A stretch of DNA of 21,208 nucleotides. Origin: Cylindrobasidium torrendii FP15055 ss-10 (lineage: Eukaryota > Basidiomycota > Agaricomycetes > Agaricales > Physalacriaceae). Shown in pieces: positions 13,520 through 21,208 of this stretch (its first letter is position 1; every line of letters begins with the position of its first letter). The DNA lies in NCBI GenBank assembly GCA_000934385.1, contig KN880778.1, positions 1-21,208 of the forward strand, in the 5' to 3' direction. Below the pieces are notes generated by a model. It did not search any database, was not told where the DNA came from, and saw only the letters and a list, made by a program, of their open reading frames with translations. Both the position numbers and the translations under genes were made by a program.

Positions 13520-14818
13520 TCACATCTTCACCTTCCCCAACTCCTCCCTCAACGGCATCAACTCGATGTGAATCGCAGCCAACGCTTCCAAATCCCTCCA
13601 ATATGCCTCAAACGCATCCGACTTCCATCTACCCATTGCCTTCACCACATTCGGTTGTACACCGTTCACCAAGTAATGTGTCGCCCCTCCAATGCGGAAC
13701 GAGTGCCCCGTCAATGGTTCCAGCCCCTTCTCTGCCCAAACTTCGTTACACCTCCTCATGAAATCCGCCCTCGAAAGCAGTTTCCTCTGGTCCCCTTCCA
13801 TGTATGAGCACAGAGGGGCGTCACCTTCCACCTCGTTCACCACCCTATGCAGCTCCCAAATCCTCGTGGTATTGATGGCCTTTGAGGCCTGCGTACATAG
13901 TGGGACCTTTGCACCTGCTGCCAGTGAAGTCTTGCCCCATGGTAGATTGAGCATTCGTGAGCCGTTGGTCGAGAACTCTTCGCCGATGTCCTTCGCCGTA
14001 GGTAGCAACGCGCTGTCGAAAGCCTCCAGCTTCTTCGATGCAGGGAGTATCTCTCCCATCCTCAGCATGGCTGCCCGCGATGCCTTCGCCGTAAAGCTCA
14101 CCGCGACGTCCCTCCCATCCCTCATGTCCAAGCCGTCCTCCAAGACCTCCATCCTCCACTGCGTCACCGGTGGCCTCTTGTCGACTGTCGTATCAGGCGC
14201 CATGTTGGCCACGCCCTTCTTTGCCAGCTGCATTTGTCGAGTGTCTCCTTCCCAGGCCAGGCCTGCCTTGGCGTGTACGTTCTTCAGCGCCGTGACCCTG
14301 GTTCCCACTGCTTTTGAGCCAAGCTCACCGGTCATGTCCACCACATAGTCGAGTAGTAAGTTGTGCGATGTAGGGAATCTGTCCTCTGCTGGCACGCCCT
14401 TCCTGTCACAAAATCGAACGAAGTGGTTGATGAAGGAGCCATATTTCTTCCTCGTCGACGCGGCCCATGCCATGTTGATGACTGCCATCTGTTCTGCCGA
14501 GGTCGCTATTGTGAGCGCCTCGAAGCCGTCGAATCTCTTTAGGCAGGTCCTTTTTGACTTTCCTCCCTTCACCGGTCCCGCCTTCCTCCGGTTTTCCTTT
14601 GCCGCTGCGTCTCTTGCCGCCGCCGCCCTCCGTAGTTGTGTCACTTGCCCTGACTCTTCGTAGCGTAGGCCAGGCATGGTGGTTATAAGAAAGGTATCGC
14701 TGACCCTAACCTTACCTTGATCCGGTCTGATCTCCGTGTCCGTGGCGTGGCTGTGCAAAATTCCACACAGCTGTGCAATATTCTGCACGCCAAGGCTTTT
14801 GCCTCCAGGCATTTTCAT
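13520..14818 (-). CDS. Tyrosine recombinase of the retroelement
   Basis: Tyrosine recombinase (phage-integrase superfamily), expected to insert the circular DNA intermediate of the element. Length is 432 aa if the ATG at 14818 is used. A second Met at residue 48 (MPGLRYEESG, ~14677) is an alternative start, because residues 1-47 lie over short DNA repeats and look less protein-like. Basic residues 60-95 precede a SAM-like N-terminal domain (~110-215). Catalytic residues are visible: R253 in MLRMGEILP, H372 and R375 in GHSFRIGGATHYL, W398 in MGRWKSDAF, and the nucleophile Y406 in EAYW. This is the full R-HxxR-W-Y set, so the enzyme should be active. It starts 95 nt after the stop of the reverse transcriptase ORF. 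Confidence 0.9.
   Translation of the reverse strand: MKMPGGKSLGVQNIAQLCGILHSHATDTEIRPDQGKVRVSDTFLITTMPGLRYEESGQVTQLRRAAAARDAAAKENRRKAGPVKGGKSKRTCLKRFDGFEALTIATSAEQMAVINMAWAASTRKKYGSFINHFVRFCDRKGVPAEDRFPTSHNLLLDYVVDMTGELGSKAVGTRVTALKNVHAKAGLAWEGDTRQMQLAKKGVANMAPDTTVDKRPPVTQWRMEVLEDGLDMRDGRDVAVSFTAKASRAAMLRMGEILPASKKLEAFDSALLPTAKDIGEEFSTNGSRMLNLPWGKTSLAAGAKVPLCTQASKAINTTRIWELHRVVNEVEGDAPLCSYMEGDQRKLLSRADFMRRCNEVWAEKGLEPLTGHSFRIGGATHYLVNGVQPNVVKAMGRWKSDAFEAYWRDLEALAAIHIELMPLREELGKVKM
14750..14778. repeat. Short direct repeats and palindrome between RT and recombinase
   Basis: GCTGTGCAA occurs at 14750-14758 and again at 14770-14778. The second copy overlaps the 10-bp palindrome CACAGCTGTG (14766-14775). 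They lie within the first ~23 codons of the longest recombinase frame. They could be a recombinase or circularisation site, or simply chance. Confidence 0.4.
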
Positions 14819-14912
14819 GGAGGATCGGCCTCAGACTTGGATCATATTGACCAAAAGGCTCACTCTTCGGACGCGTTTCCTGAGTTGGTACAAACAGCAA
14901 AGTTCTTAATTC

Positions 14913-16741
14913 CTAATACGGTACTCTATCATCATCGTACTGAACCGCCGGACGAACATACATAGTTAAGTGAGAAGGAATCCTAAAGTGCCTCCGTAAC
15001 ATATTCCGTTTATTGTACACTTCATTTCCCACCACTCCAAACTTCCCTCTCGACGGCGCATCAGCCACGTTGTCGTGTGTTGACACCCAGTCCACCGTCA
15101 ACCAGATCCCGTAGTCCTGCATGAGACTCACTATCCTCTGCAGAATCTGGTTCTGCACTACACCCTGTGAGCACCCCGCCGCCAACGCTCCTACCACTCC
15201 CTGGTTGTCCGAGCGCAGGATGACGTGACAATTCCTAAATCCCTCCTCGTTCAGCAGTCTGAGCGCCAGCTCTACTGCCACCATCTCTCCCCATCCTATG
15301 TCCCTCCCTTCCGACTTCCAGTTCGGCATGAACTCCCACGCCATCCAGTCGCCGTCCAACACCAGTCCTATCCCCCAGCCCGTCGACGCGTCCACCATTA
15401 ACGAATTCGCCAACGGGGCCGCTATTTCCTTCACCTTGATGCCCAAGAACTCCTTCTTCAGCTCTTCTACCCACCACTCCAGGTCTCTCCTCAACTGGTT
15501 TCCTTTTACTTCGTGCGTCACCCAGACATTCTCCGACTCCTTGAACCCCGCCCTCAGCCTGTACAGCGACGGCATTCGTGAACGACCATCTGGACAGACC
15601 AGACAGACGTGATTGAGAGTCCCCACCACCGACTCTGCCTCCTTCTTCGTCACTCGCGCGCCCTCCTCGAGCAGTGGAAGCACCTTCGCCAGGTACTTCT
15701 CCTTCTTCGCCGCTGGTAGTTGGACCGTCTTCTCCGCCAGACTCCATAGAAAGCCAATGTAGAGGAACGCTGACGCAAAGTCGAAGAATTTCTTTGGGTC
15801 CCAAGGCCATCCTAGCCGTGCTGCTATCTCCCAGATGATCTTGATGTCGTACCATTTCTCCGGATACCGCATGAAGACAAAGTCATCGACCCACTTGACT
15901 ATGTCTTCAATGCCGTGCGCCTTGAAGATCTCCAAAACCGCGTCCGCGACTTGTCCCCAGATGCCAGGATGTGAAGCACCGCCAAAGTCCATGCACTTCT
16001 GCATCCTCACCAGACCGTCTATTACCACCATCACGTGTTTACGAACCGACGGGTGTAGTGGTACATTGCGAAACGCCGACTTGACGTCGAAGACCGCCGC
16101 CAGTGTGCCATCTGGCGCCCTCGCCACTAGCAGGTACATCTGCGCAAAGATGCCCCACTTGCATGGGTACAGTGCCGAGTTGATGATGGCGTTACTGGAG
16201 ATGAGCACGGGATCTATCTCGACCGCCGCGAATGGGTCCTTTTCGAGCTCCTCCCTGATGTTGTCCGGTAGTTTCTTCGACGGATGAGAGTGGTTTGTGA
16301 TGACTCGAAGTTTGTCCACACGTTGTTGGACTACATGTAGTGGTACCGTACGAAAGTTTCCTATGCCAAACTAATTAGAAAGTCCGTGCGTATCCATATC
16401 CAGTTCGTACCTAACACCTCCTGCCACACCTCCGGTGGGAAACCCTCCGACAGACGCCCCAGTTCTGTTTCCGCGTCGTATTCCGCCGTCAGCCACTCCT
16501 CGTGCTCTGGCGCTACCATGTTTTCTGCAATATACGTCCCTGCCAGCCGGACGTTCTCCACCCCGTTCTTGAATCCCTCTCTCATCCCTCGCACCACTCC
16601 TTTATGCGCCTCCCATACCGCGTCGCCGCAAGCCCTTAACATTTCCTCCCACGCGTCGGGAAGAAAGGGTGTACTGATGTCGGCCAACTCCTCACGAGGA
16701 GTGCGCCGATGACTGGGCTCCGGCACAGTCAATGCGTCCAT
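14913..16741 (-). CDS. Reverse transcriptase / RNase H (Pol) of the retroelement
   Basis: Pol protein of ~592 aa from two exons, 16741-16411 and 16360-14913, joined over a 50-nt intron (donor GTACGA, branch CTAAT, acceptor GGCATAG). Splicing turns EVWQEVLG|stop into EVWQEVLGNFRTVPLHVVQQ and links the N-terminal leader in phase to the catalytic part. The N-terminal leader (LPDAWEEMLRAC ... VRGMREGFKNG) is typical of DIRS-order Pol proteins. Reverse transcriptase catalytic residues are D202 (FDVKSAFRNVPLHP) and D269/D270 (KWVDDFVFMR). RNase H motifs follow: D434 (LMVDASTGWGIGL), E469 (WGEMVAVELAL), D495 (ILRSDNQGVVGAL) and D544 (THDNVADAPSRG). The start ATG at 16741 overlaps the end of the Gag ORF by 50 nt in another frame, so translation may need reinitiation or leaky scanning. 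Confidence 0.88.
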
Positions 16742-19301
16742 CGATGGAACACTTGTGGGTCCATTTGCAGTCGTTGTTGAACTTGCAGCCTTGGTCTGAG
16801 TTGTAGTCCCAACACACGCGAGTCCCGTCGCTGGGGACCCATTGCCCGGTATGTTCGTTCTTCCTGTTGCAGAATTTTCCGCCTGTTGGGCAAGTTTCGG
16901 CTGTGTTCCGACCGATGCAGCCTGATCCTCCGCATACGTAGCATCTCCGGTTGGTTGGCCTCGGCCCCTTCGACGATTTCTGGTCCTTCCCCCGAAAGGA
17001 ATATCCGGACGCCGTCTGCGACCCTCCACCCGCGACTGTCGTCCTTGCTGCACCGCCTATCCGAGAAGAGAATCCGCTGAACTGTGATGTGGTCTGAGCC
17101 ATGGCAGGAGCTCTTGCCGCGATGTTGAGGCCTTCCGCCAAGGTCTCTGACAGAGTGTTTGCCCACTCTGCGTTGTCGATAACGTTGACTTCCGGATACA
17201 CCATGTCCGCTGCCTTGACACCGTCCTTCCTTGCCTGTGCAAGGTAGTCTACCATCTCGTCAAAGGCCCTTGTCCAGAAGAAATGTGCGACCTTGATGGT
17301 GGGTTGCTTCGACGGTTCTGTTGACTGGAGCTCCGTCCGTTTGCGTATTTCCTCGGCCAGTTTGTCGAATATGTCGGCAACCGTCCTTGCGGCCAGACCT
17401 CCAATGTATCTCCTCTTCCCTTCCGGCGCGTAGTGAGCTCTGAACGCCCTGGGGACACGTCCCATGATCTCCGCAAACTCTGCTGTTGAAATGTCGCGTA
17501 TCTGTGCATTGACTTTGGCCGTAGAGACTTTGACCTTCCCCTTTGAGATCTGCAGCACACCGTCTGCGTCCTCCTCCTCTCCACGTTTAACTGCCAAGGT
17601 CCTGGCTTGGGTAAAGTCGTACGCCGTGACCTTGGTCGTCAGGCCCGCTTGAATCCTCTTCTCCACTGGCTTAGCAAGACTGAAGCCCGCGTGCGCCATC
17701 TTGAGCCTAGGTGGACCTCTCCGAGCCTCCGGCTCACTCCCATCGGAATGTCCATCCGCAGACTCCTCCTCCTCCGATTTCACTGTACTCCCTGGTCAGC
17801 TCCGTGGTCCAATTCCGTGGTGAGACGTACCTGTCCTCTGCCTAGCGGCTTTCGCCCTCTTGGCCTCTTGAGCCTGGCGTACGCGCTCCTCAGCCTCCAG
17901 CAGCAGTTTCCGAGCTATCTCCTCCTCGTCCGAATCGTCTTCCAACTCCTCCTCCTTCTGGGCCGCCCTCCTGGCCTCCCTCTGACATGTCTTCTTCAGC
18001 GCACGCCTCTCCGCGTTGTCCTCCAAATCCTTCACCGAACCATGGTCCATGTCAACGTCGCTATCGTCCCGAATGACAGACTTCTTCGGGATCTTGGGGA
18101 GCCTTGTGAATGCATGGGGCTTCCTCTCGACCGGTTTGATCTTGTCGACCTCAAGCACTCCGAATGTGGGAGGCGCCAACACGAACTTCCTGGCAGGCGT
18201 CTCCGCTCTAGTGCGAGCTGGTTTCGCCGCCTTCCTCGGCGTCACTGGCGACCATCCTGCGTCGTCGTCCGCCTCTGCTTCCTGGCGCGCCTTTGCCGCC
18301 TCGTGATGGACTTTCCAAGCTGGCACATAAGGTCCTCCGGGGATGTTGACTCCTTTGAGGATATTCTGAAGACGTACGGTCACGTCCTCGCACTCGTATT
18401 CTCCAATGAGCTCCTCCCTGACCAAGAACCTCCCCATAACCGCGGCAAGGTCCTGTTTCTGTCCGAATATGTCCTCGTGTTCGTGGACCAGCCGCAAGGA
18501 CTCCACATACACAGTCTCCGCTGTCCCGACCGACAGTCCCAGACCGTCGGCCATTTGCTCCACTGCGAGAGGAAGTTAGCCCTGCCTTTAGAGGACACCG
18601 GGGCAACACTATCCAAAGCCAAAATTCCGAGGCAAGCCTGCGACTCCTGCGCGGCCGTTGGGCAAACCTCCGGTGTACTAGCCACCTTCCAAGAGGTCCC
18701 AGAAGAGAAAGATAAAAGCGAAGAGGAAAAATGTGGGGAGAAATAAAGATAACCATGACCATTCCAGTTGACGAGACTTACCCATCCAGACTCTGAACGC
18801 CTCCACCTCCTCGGGAGATGCGCCCACATCGTCCTCGACTTCATCCTCTGGGTCACCCGACCCGTCTGTTCGCTGCTTCTTCGGCTCCGCCGAACGCGTC
18901 CTGGTACGTTCGCGATCCTCGCGAGGACGTTTCTGAACTGAGGCCTTCGCCGAAGCTTTGTCGAACCGAACCTTGGGCCCCGGTGTCGGGGACGTGTTGT
19001 AACGCTCTCTCGCGTCTGCCTTCATCTTCGCCTTCACGGCAGCCGCCAGCCTCGGCGGGGATGACGGGGGTGACTGAGCTGGCGACTTGGGATCGACGTC
19101 GTCGGCGTCCTCTATCTCTTCGATCTCGTTGTCGTCCTCCGACATGCTGGTGATCTTGCGCGCCGGATTCTTCTGGCGTTTCGCTTTGAGGGTGCGGTCA
19201 AGGGCGAGCGCCAGATCGCCGTCGCTGTGCAGCGGTCCTTTTGCCAGACCCGTGCCCGCCTTGACCCGCTGAGCCCTAGTCTTCGCAGTGTTGTCCGTCA
19301 T
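16692..19301 (-). CDS. Gag-like protein of the retroelement with a CCCH zinc finger
   Basis: Predicted nucleocapsid-type protein of ~780 aa from three exons: 19301-18782, 18562-17831 and 17782-16692. The introns are 219 nt (donor GTAAGT, acceptor CTCGCAG) and 48 nt (donor GTACGT, branch CTGAC, acceptor TACAG). Phases match at both joints. Exons 1 and 2 encode a highly charged, low-complexity region (acidic runs, Lys/Arg-rich pieces, SPPSSPP). Exon 3 carries a structured part (ISTAEFAEIMGRVPRAFRAHYAP), then a Cys cluster (RCYVCGGSGC, ~697-707) and a CCCH finger with C-x8-C-x5-C-x3-H at C741, C750, C756 and H760. RNA binding is inferred from the finger. The ATG at 19301 is chosen because the longer frame begins with a non-ATG codon. 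Without splicing, the three parts appear as separate ORFs. Confidence 0.78.
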
Positions 19302-19375
19302 AATGGTCAAACTTGAAATCCCGAGTTAAGAGAAAGAAAAACGAAAAATGAACGCGATATATGCATTTGGTTGCT

Positions 19376-19416
19376 GATCGTGTCGATGAGAGTGAGAACG
19401 AAGCGTCGACACGATC
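19376..19416. repeat. Hairpin-forming inverted repeat near the element's 5' end
   Basis: GATCGTGTCGA (19376-19386) and TCGACACGATC (19406-19416) are perfect 11-bp inverted copies with a 19-nt loop. The site lies about 75 nt upstream of the Gag ATG and near the P450 intron boundary at 19463, so it may mark the element terminus or its 5' UTR. Confidence 0.55.
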
Positions 19417-19463
19417 ACGTGCTCGATGCTCGTCATGAAACCTTGCCTTCGATTCATCCCTAC

Positions 19464-20719
19464 CCGACCAGCCTTCTCGAAGGCGCACCGCCTGAACCTC
19501 TGCGCGGAGACGTTCTTGGTCGGCCGGGTGTGTAGCCAGCATGTACATGAGAACGGCCTCACTGCTGGCTGTGGTTTCCTGACCCGCCAAAAGGAAAGTG
19601 CTGATGAGGAAATCAGTCATTGTGTCGCAAGACGCTGTAGAATAGAAGCACCTCATCTGTGCGAGGACTTCGTCCATCTGCAGTCTATCCTCTGAATCTG
19701 AGGCGTGGAAACTCGACGCGAGAAGGCCGGAAACGTCCTTTTGCTCGCGCTCCTTGGGATCATTGAGAGGCACTTGCATAACCTCAGCAGCGGCTCTGTG
19801 ACTATACTTTTGGTACTTGTTCAGAGCGAGATACACAGGAGTTGGGGCTTTTGAAAGCCACCCGGTGGTCCATTTTGGTAGGCGAATAGCAAGCATTGCC
19901 AATACAAGATCGAAGATACCAAGTCTTGTCGCCGCTACACCGCTATGAGAGCATGAGAAAATCCCGAAGTATACAGATGTGCTTGGGCGTACATGGCATC
20001 CTGAAGCTCTTTTGTAATCGGTACGTCTGCACCGTCAATGGCGCCAAACTGGTGGCGAAAGCCAGCTATACATTTAGCACGTCAGATGAATACGAGCTCT
20101 GTTATCCGTGAGAGAACTCACAGAGTCCCAGCACATCCAAGGCGAACTTTGTCGTCCATTGAAGGATGTTGACTGACGGATTCTCTTCAACCTGGCACTT
20201 GATCTTTTCCATCATCTGCAAGTAGGCGCTCTCTTCAGTATATCAATTCAGCGAACCAGATTCGACGGAGCCTGACCTTGTCCCCATGATCCTGGAAAAG
20301 CTCCGCCCATTCACGAGCCATGGACGTAGAGTACGCGGGCATAAGGACACGGCGCTGGCGCAGATGCGCTTGGCCTTGGGGACACAATGAGGCTCGAGGA
20401 GGATACTGCAGGTTATGACAAACATACCAGAAACTACCGTAAGCCCCCGCCCCATCAGTGCCATACCGAAGAGGTCGTTATCTCCACCCTTTGGGAATTC
20501 GGTGACCTTCTCGTTCATTACGTACTGTAGGCCTTTGGGGTCGCTGAGGAGGAAGGTCGTTTGCTGACCAAACAAGTTATTTGAATAGATAGGAGATAGT
20601 GAAAGTCGGGGCACTCACCCCCGCAAACGACGAGAGGCGCGTCGCGGTGCCATACTCCTCCGTCCATTGGCGCTCGAGCTCACCAGCCGTAGATTGCTTC
20701 AGCAACTGAATTTCATGAC
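19464..20719 (-). CDS. Cytochrome P450, 5' exons (N-terminal and central part)
   Basis: N-terminal to central part of the P450 continued at 13227-12475. Exons in phase: 20719-20619, 20563-20428, 20374-20277, 20230-20122, 20065-19975, 19924-19652 and 19600-19464. The first begins GHEIQLLKQSTAGELERQW (the G needs one base from an upstream exon). Landmarks: FLLSDPKGLQYVMNE, the C-helix AHLRQRRVLMPAYS, KFALDVLGL, and the I-helix oxygen-binding motif LLAGQETTASSEA near 19590-19560. It ends at RLREGWS|, where the 6.2-kb intron with the retroelement begins (donor GTAGGG, 19463). Together the two halves code for ~495 aa, close to a full P450 lacking only its membrane anchor. The intron 19974-19925 removes an in-frame TAG. 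No disabling mutation is seen. Expression across the insertion is doubtful. Confidence 0.82.
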
Positions 20720-20772
20720 CTGGACGTGAGTCAAAATCAGCCCCTCGTAGATCATGGGCCTGAAGAAAGAAC

Positions 20773-20845
20773 TAGTAGCCAGGAAGGAGGATTCGGCGGG
20801 CCTCGCAGGCGTGACCCTTTGCGATAGAGTTCCACACGACTCTGA
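20773..20845 (-). pseudogene. Possible upstream P450 exon fragment (proline-rich hinge)
   Basis: The minus-strand frame here reads RVELYRKGSRLRGPPNPPSWLL, split here as VELYRKGSRL and RGPPNPPSWLL. It resembles the hinge of fungal P450s (LYRK ... GPP.PSW..GHE). The downstream exon begins with GHE, so order and content fit. However, the only GT donor (after CTACTA, near 20772) is in phase 0, while the downstream acceptor needs phase 1. The joint is therefore broken or mis-modelled. Upstream the frame enters a repeat cluster, and no membrane-anchor exon is found in the window. Confidence 0.4.
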
Positions 20846-20994
20846 CCCGTGTCTGACCCGGACCCGTGACCGCAAGTACTTGCCCCCCAATCCCGGGACT
20901 CGGATCTGCGCCCAGGACTCGAGTCCTTTAGGGACCCGTGACTTACAAGTCAAGTACTTACGGGCAAGTACTTGCAGCTGACTCGCGGCCAGGG
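20840..20994. repeat. Palindrome-rich repeat cluster at the P450 5' end
   Basis: The 12-bp palindrome GCAAGTACTTGC occurs at 20872-20883 and 20964-20975, with a further CAAGTACTT at 20951-20959. GGACCCGTGAC occurs at 20860-20870 and 20932-20942. The palindrome GGACTCGAGTCC is at 20915-20926. TCTGACCCG is repeated at 20841-20849 and 20852-20860. Such dense short palindromes and direct repeats resemble subterminal regions of DNA transposons, but I cannot define ends or a family. Confidence 0.55.
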
Positions 20995-21208
20995 AAAAAT
21001 AGATAAAAATCTGAAAAAATCACACAACAATAGAGAATGAAAATGTCAATGTCGTGGATATAAACACTTTGACATTTGACCCAGAACTGGTGCCGCAACG
21101 GCAGATATACCTTGAAAGTCAATGTCTTTGGCATATCTCGACCCCAATGTGCACTCCCACTGTCATCCAAAGTCATCAAACACTTTCATTAATGGTCTAA
21201 AGTGTCCT
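20995..21208. other. A/T-rich flank with short repeats, no gene seen
   Basis: A run of A-rich sequence (AGGGAAAAATAGATAAAAATC) is followed by GTCAATGTC at 21045-21053 and again at 21118-21126. No coding frame or splice joint with the P450 is visible. It may belong to the same repeat unit as the cluster to its left, continuing beyond the window. Confidence 0.3.

Larger units (their letters stand above)
13250..19440 (-). mobile_element. Tyrosine-recombinase (Ngaro-like) retrotransposon inserted in a P450 intron
   Basis: About 6.1 kb carrying, in minus-strand order, a Gag-like ORF, a reverse transcriptase/RNase H ORF and a tyrosine recombinase ORF. A tyrosine recombinase in place of a DDE integrase places it in the DIRS order. 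The lack of a methyltransferase domain after RNase H and the presence in a mushroom genome favour the Ngaro group over DIRS1 proper. The exact ends are not resolved. They must lie inside the P450 intron 19463-13228, so the stated limits are approximate. I could not find the split direct repeats (A1 ... B1-A2-B2) expected for Ngaro, only small hairpins near each end. All three ORFs are open, so the copy looks recent. Confidence 0.85.

Noticed and set aside
13692..14348. A 218-codon plus-strand ORF.
   Set aside because: It is antisense to the tyrosine recombinase, whose catalytic motifs are all on the minus strand.
15235..15855. A 206-codon minus-strand ORF within the RT gene.
   Set aside because: It is another frame of the RT/RNase H coding region and is Gly/Arg/Glu-biased without motifs.
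16742..17053. Upstream extension of the Pol frame over the Gag zinc-finger region.
   Set aside because: The sequence is low-complexity and is a second frame of Gag. The ATG at 16741 is a simpler start, so the extension was left out of the Pol model.
17607..18746. A 379-codon plus-strand ORF antisense to Gag.
   Set aside because: It lies over the Gag exons and intron on the other strand, has the Leu/Arg/Ser/Pro bias of a shadow of GC-rich coding DNA, and shows no domain.
13128..19446. GCAAGGTTTCAT at 13128-13139 and its inverted copy at 19435-19446, considered as element terminal repeats.
   Set aside because: The left copy is in a different P450 intron (13162-13110), outside the element-bearing intron, so it cannot be an element end. 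Probably coincidence.
19925..19974. In-frame TAG in the P450 central region.
   Set aside because: It lies in a good 50-nt intron (donor GTATAC, acceptor GACAAG) whose removal restores the family sequence in phase.
20840..20994. Firm assignment of the palindrome cluster to a hAT transposon.
   Set aside because: The CAGGG at 20990-20994 points away from the repeats, and no second terminus, target duplication or transposase is visible. Kept only as an unassigned repeat.

Overview
The window looks like nuclear DNA of a mushroom-forming basidiomycete (Agaricomycetes). Genes carry many ~50-nt introns with GTRNGT donors and CTRAY branch points. The gene families present are typical of that group: a KDM4-type JmjC demethylase, DUF6534 seven-helix proteins, a fungal cytochrome P450 and a tyrosine-recombinase retroelement. 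No organism name can be read from the sequence. All gene models were joined by hand from open frames, splice motifs and codon phase; no RNA evidence was available.

Left part (1-4.8 kb). A six-exon gene on the minus strand (3689-595) encodes a ~920-aa histone demethylase with JmjN, JmjC, an extended PHD and a Tudor-like segment. Upstream of it on the same strand is a tiny two-exon gene (4689-4449) for a 61-aa secreted peptide. Its C-terminus has eight cysteines in a symmetric pattern, C-x-C-x3-C-x5-CC-x3-C-x-C-x3-C. It has a good TATA box, and I cannot assign it to a known family. It is the best candidate here for something undescribed.

Middle part (5.3-10.8 kb). Two paralogous DUF6534 multi-pass membrane protein genes (6618-5302 and 10778-9367, both minus) flank a seven-exon plus-strand gene (7424-9136) for a secreted choice-of-anchor-B-like protein. 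The paralogs share exact exon lengths (64, 109, 59 and 79 nt) but differ by one intron. From 10.8 to 12.4 kb there is no convincing gene, only a possible decayed coding stretch near 11.7-12.3 kb.

Right part (12.4-21.2 kb). A minus-strand cytochrome P450 gene is split by a ~6.1-kb tyrosine-recombinase retrotransposon, probably Ngaro-like. The element carries a Gag-like ORF with a CCCH zinc finger, a reverse transcriptase/RNase H ORF and a tyrosine recombinase ORF. It lies in the same orientation as the P450 and inside one P450 intron. The P450 exons on both sides stay open and in phase, so the gene may have been intact before or even after insertion. The element's own ORFs appear to contain spliceosomal introns. 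The 5' end of the P450 meets a palindrome-rich repeat cluster (about 20.84-20.99 kb), and no membrane-anchor exon is visible beyond it.
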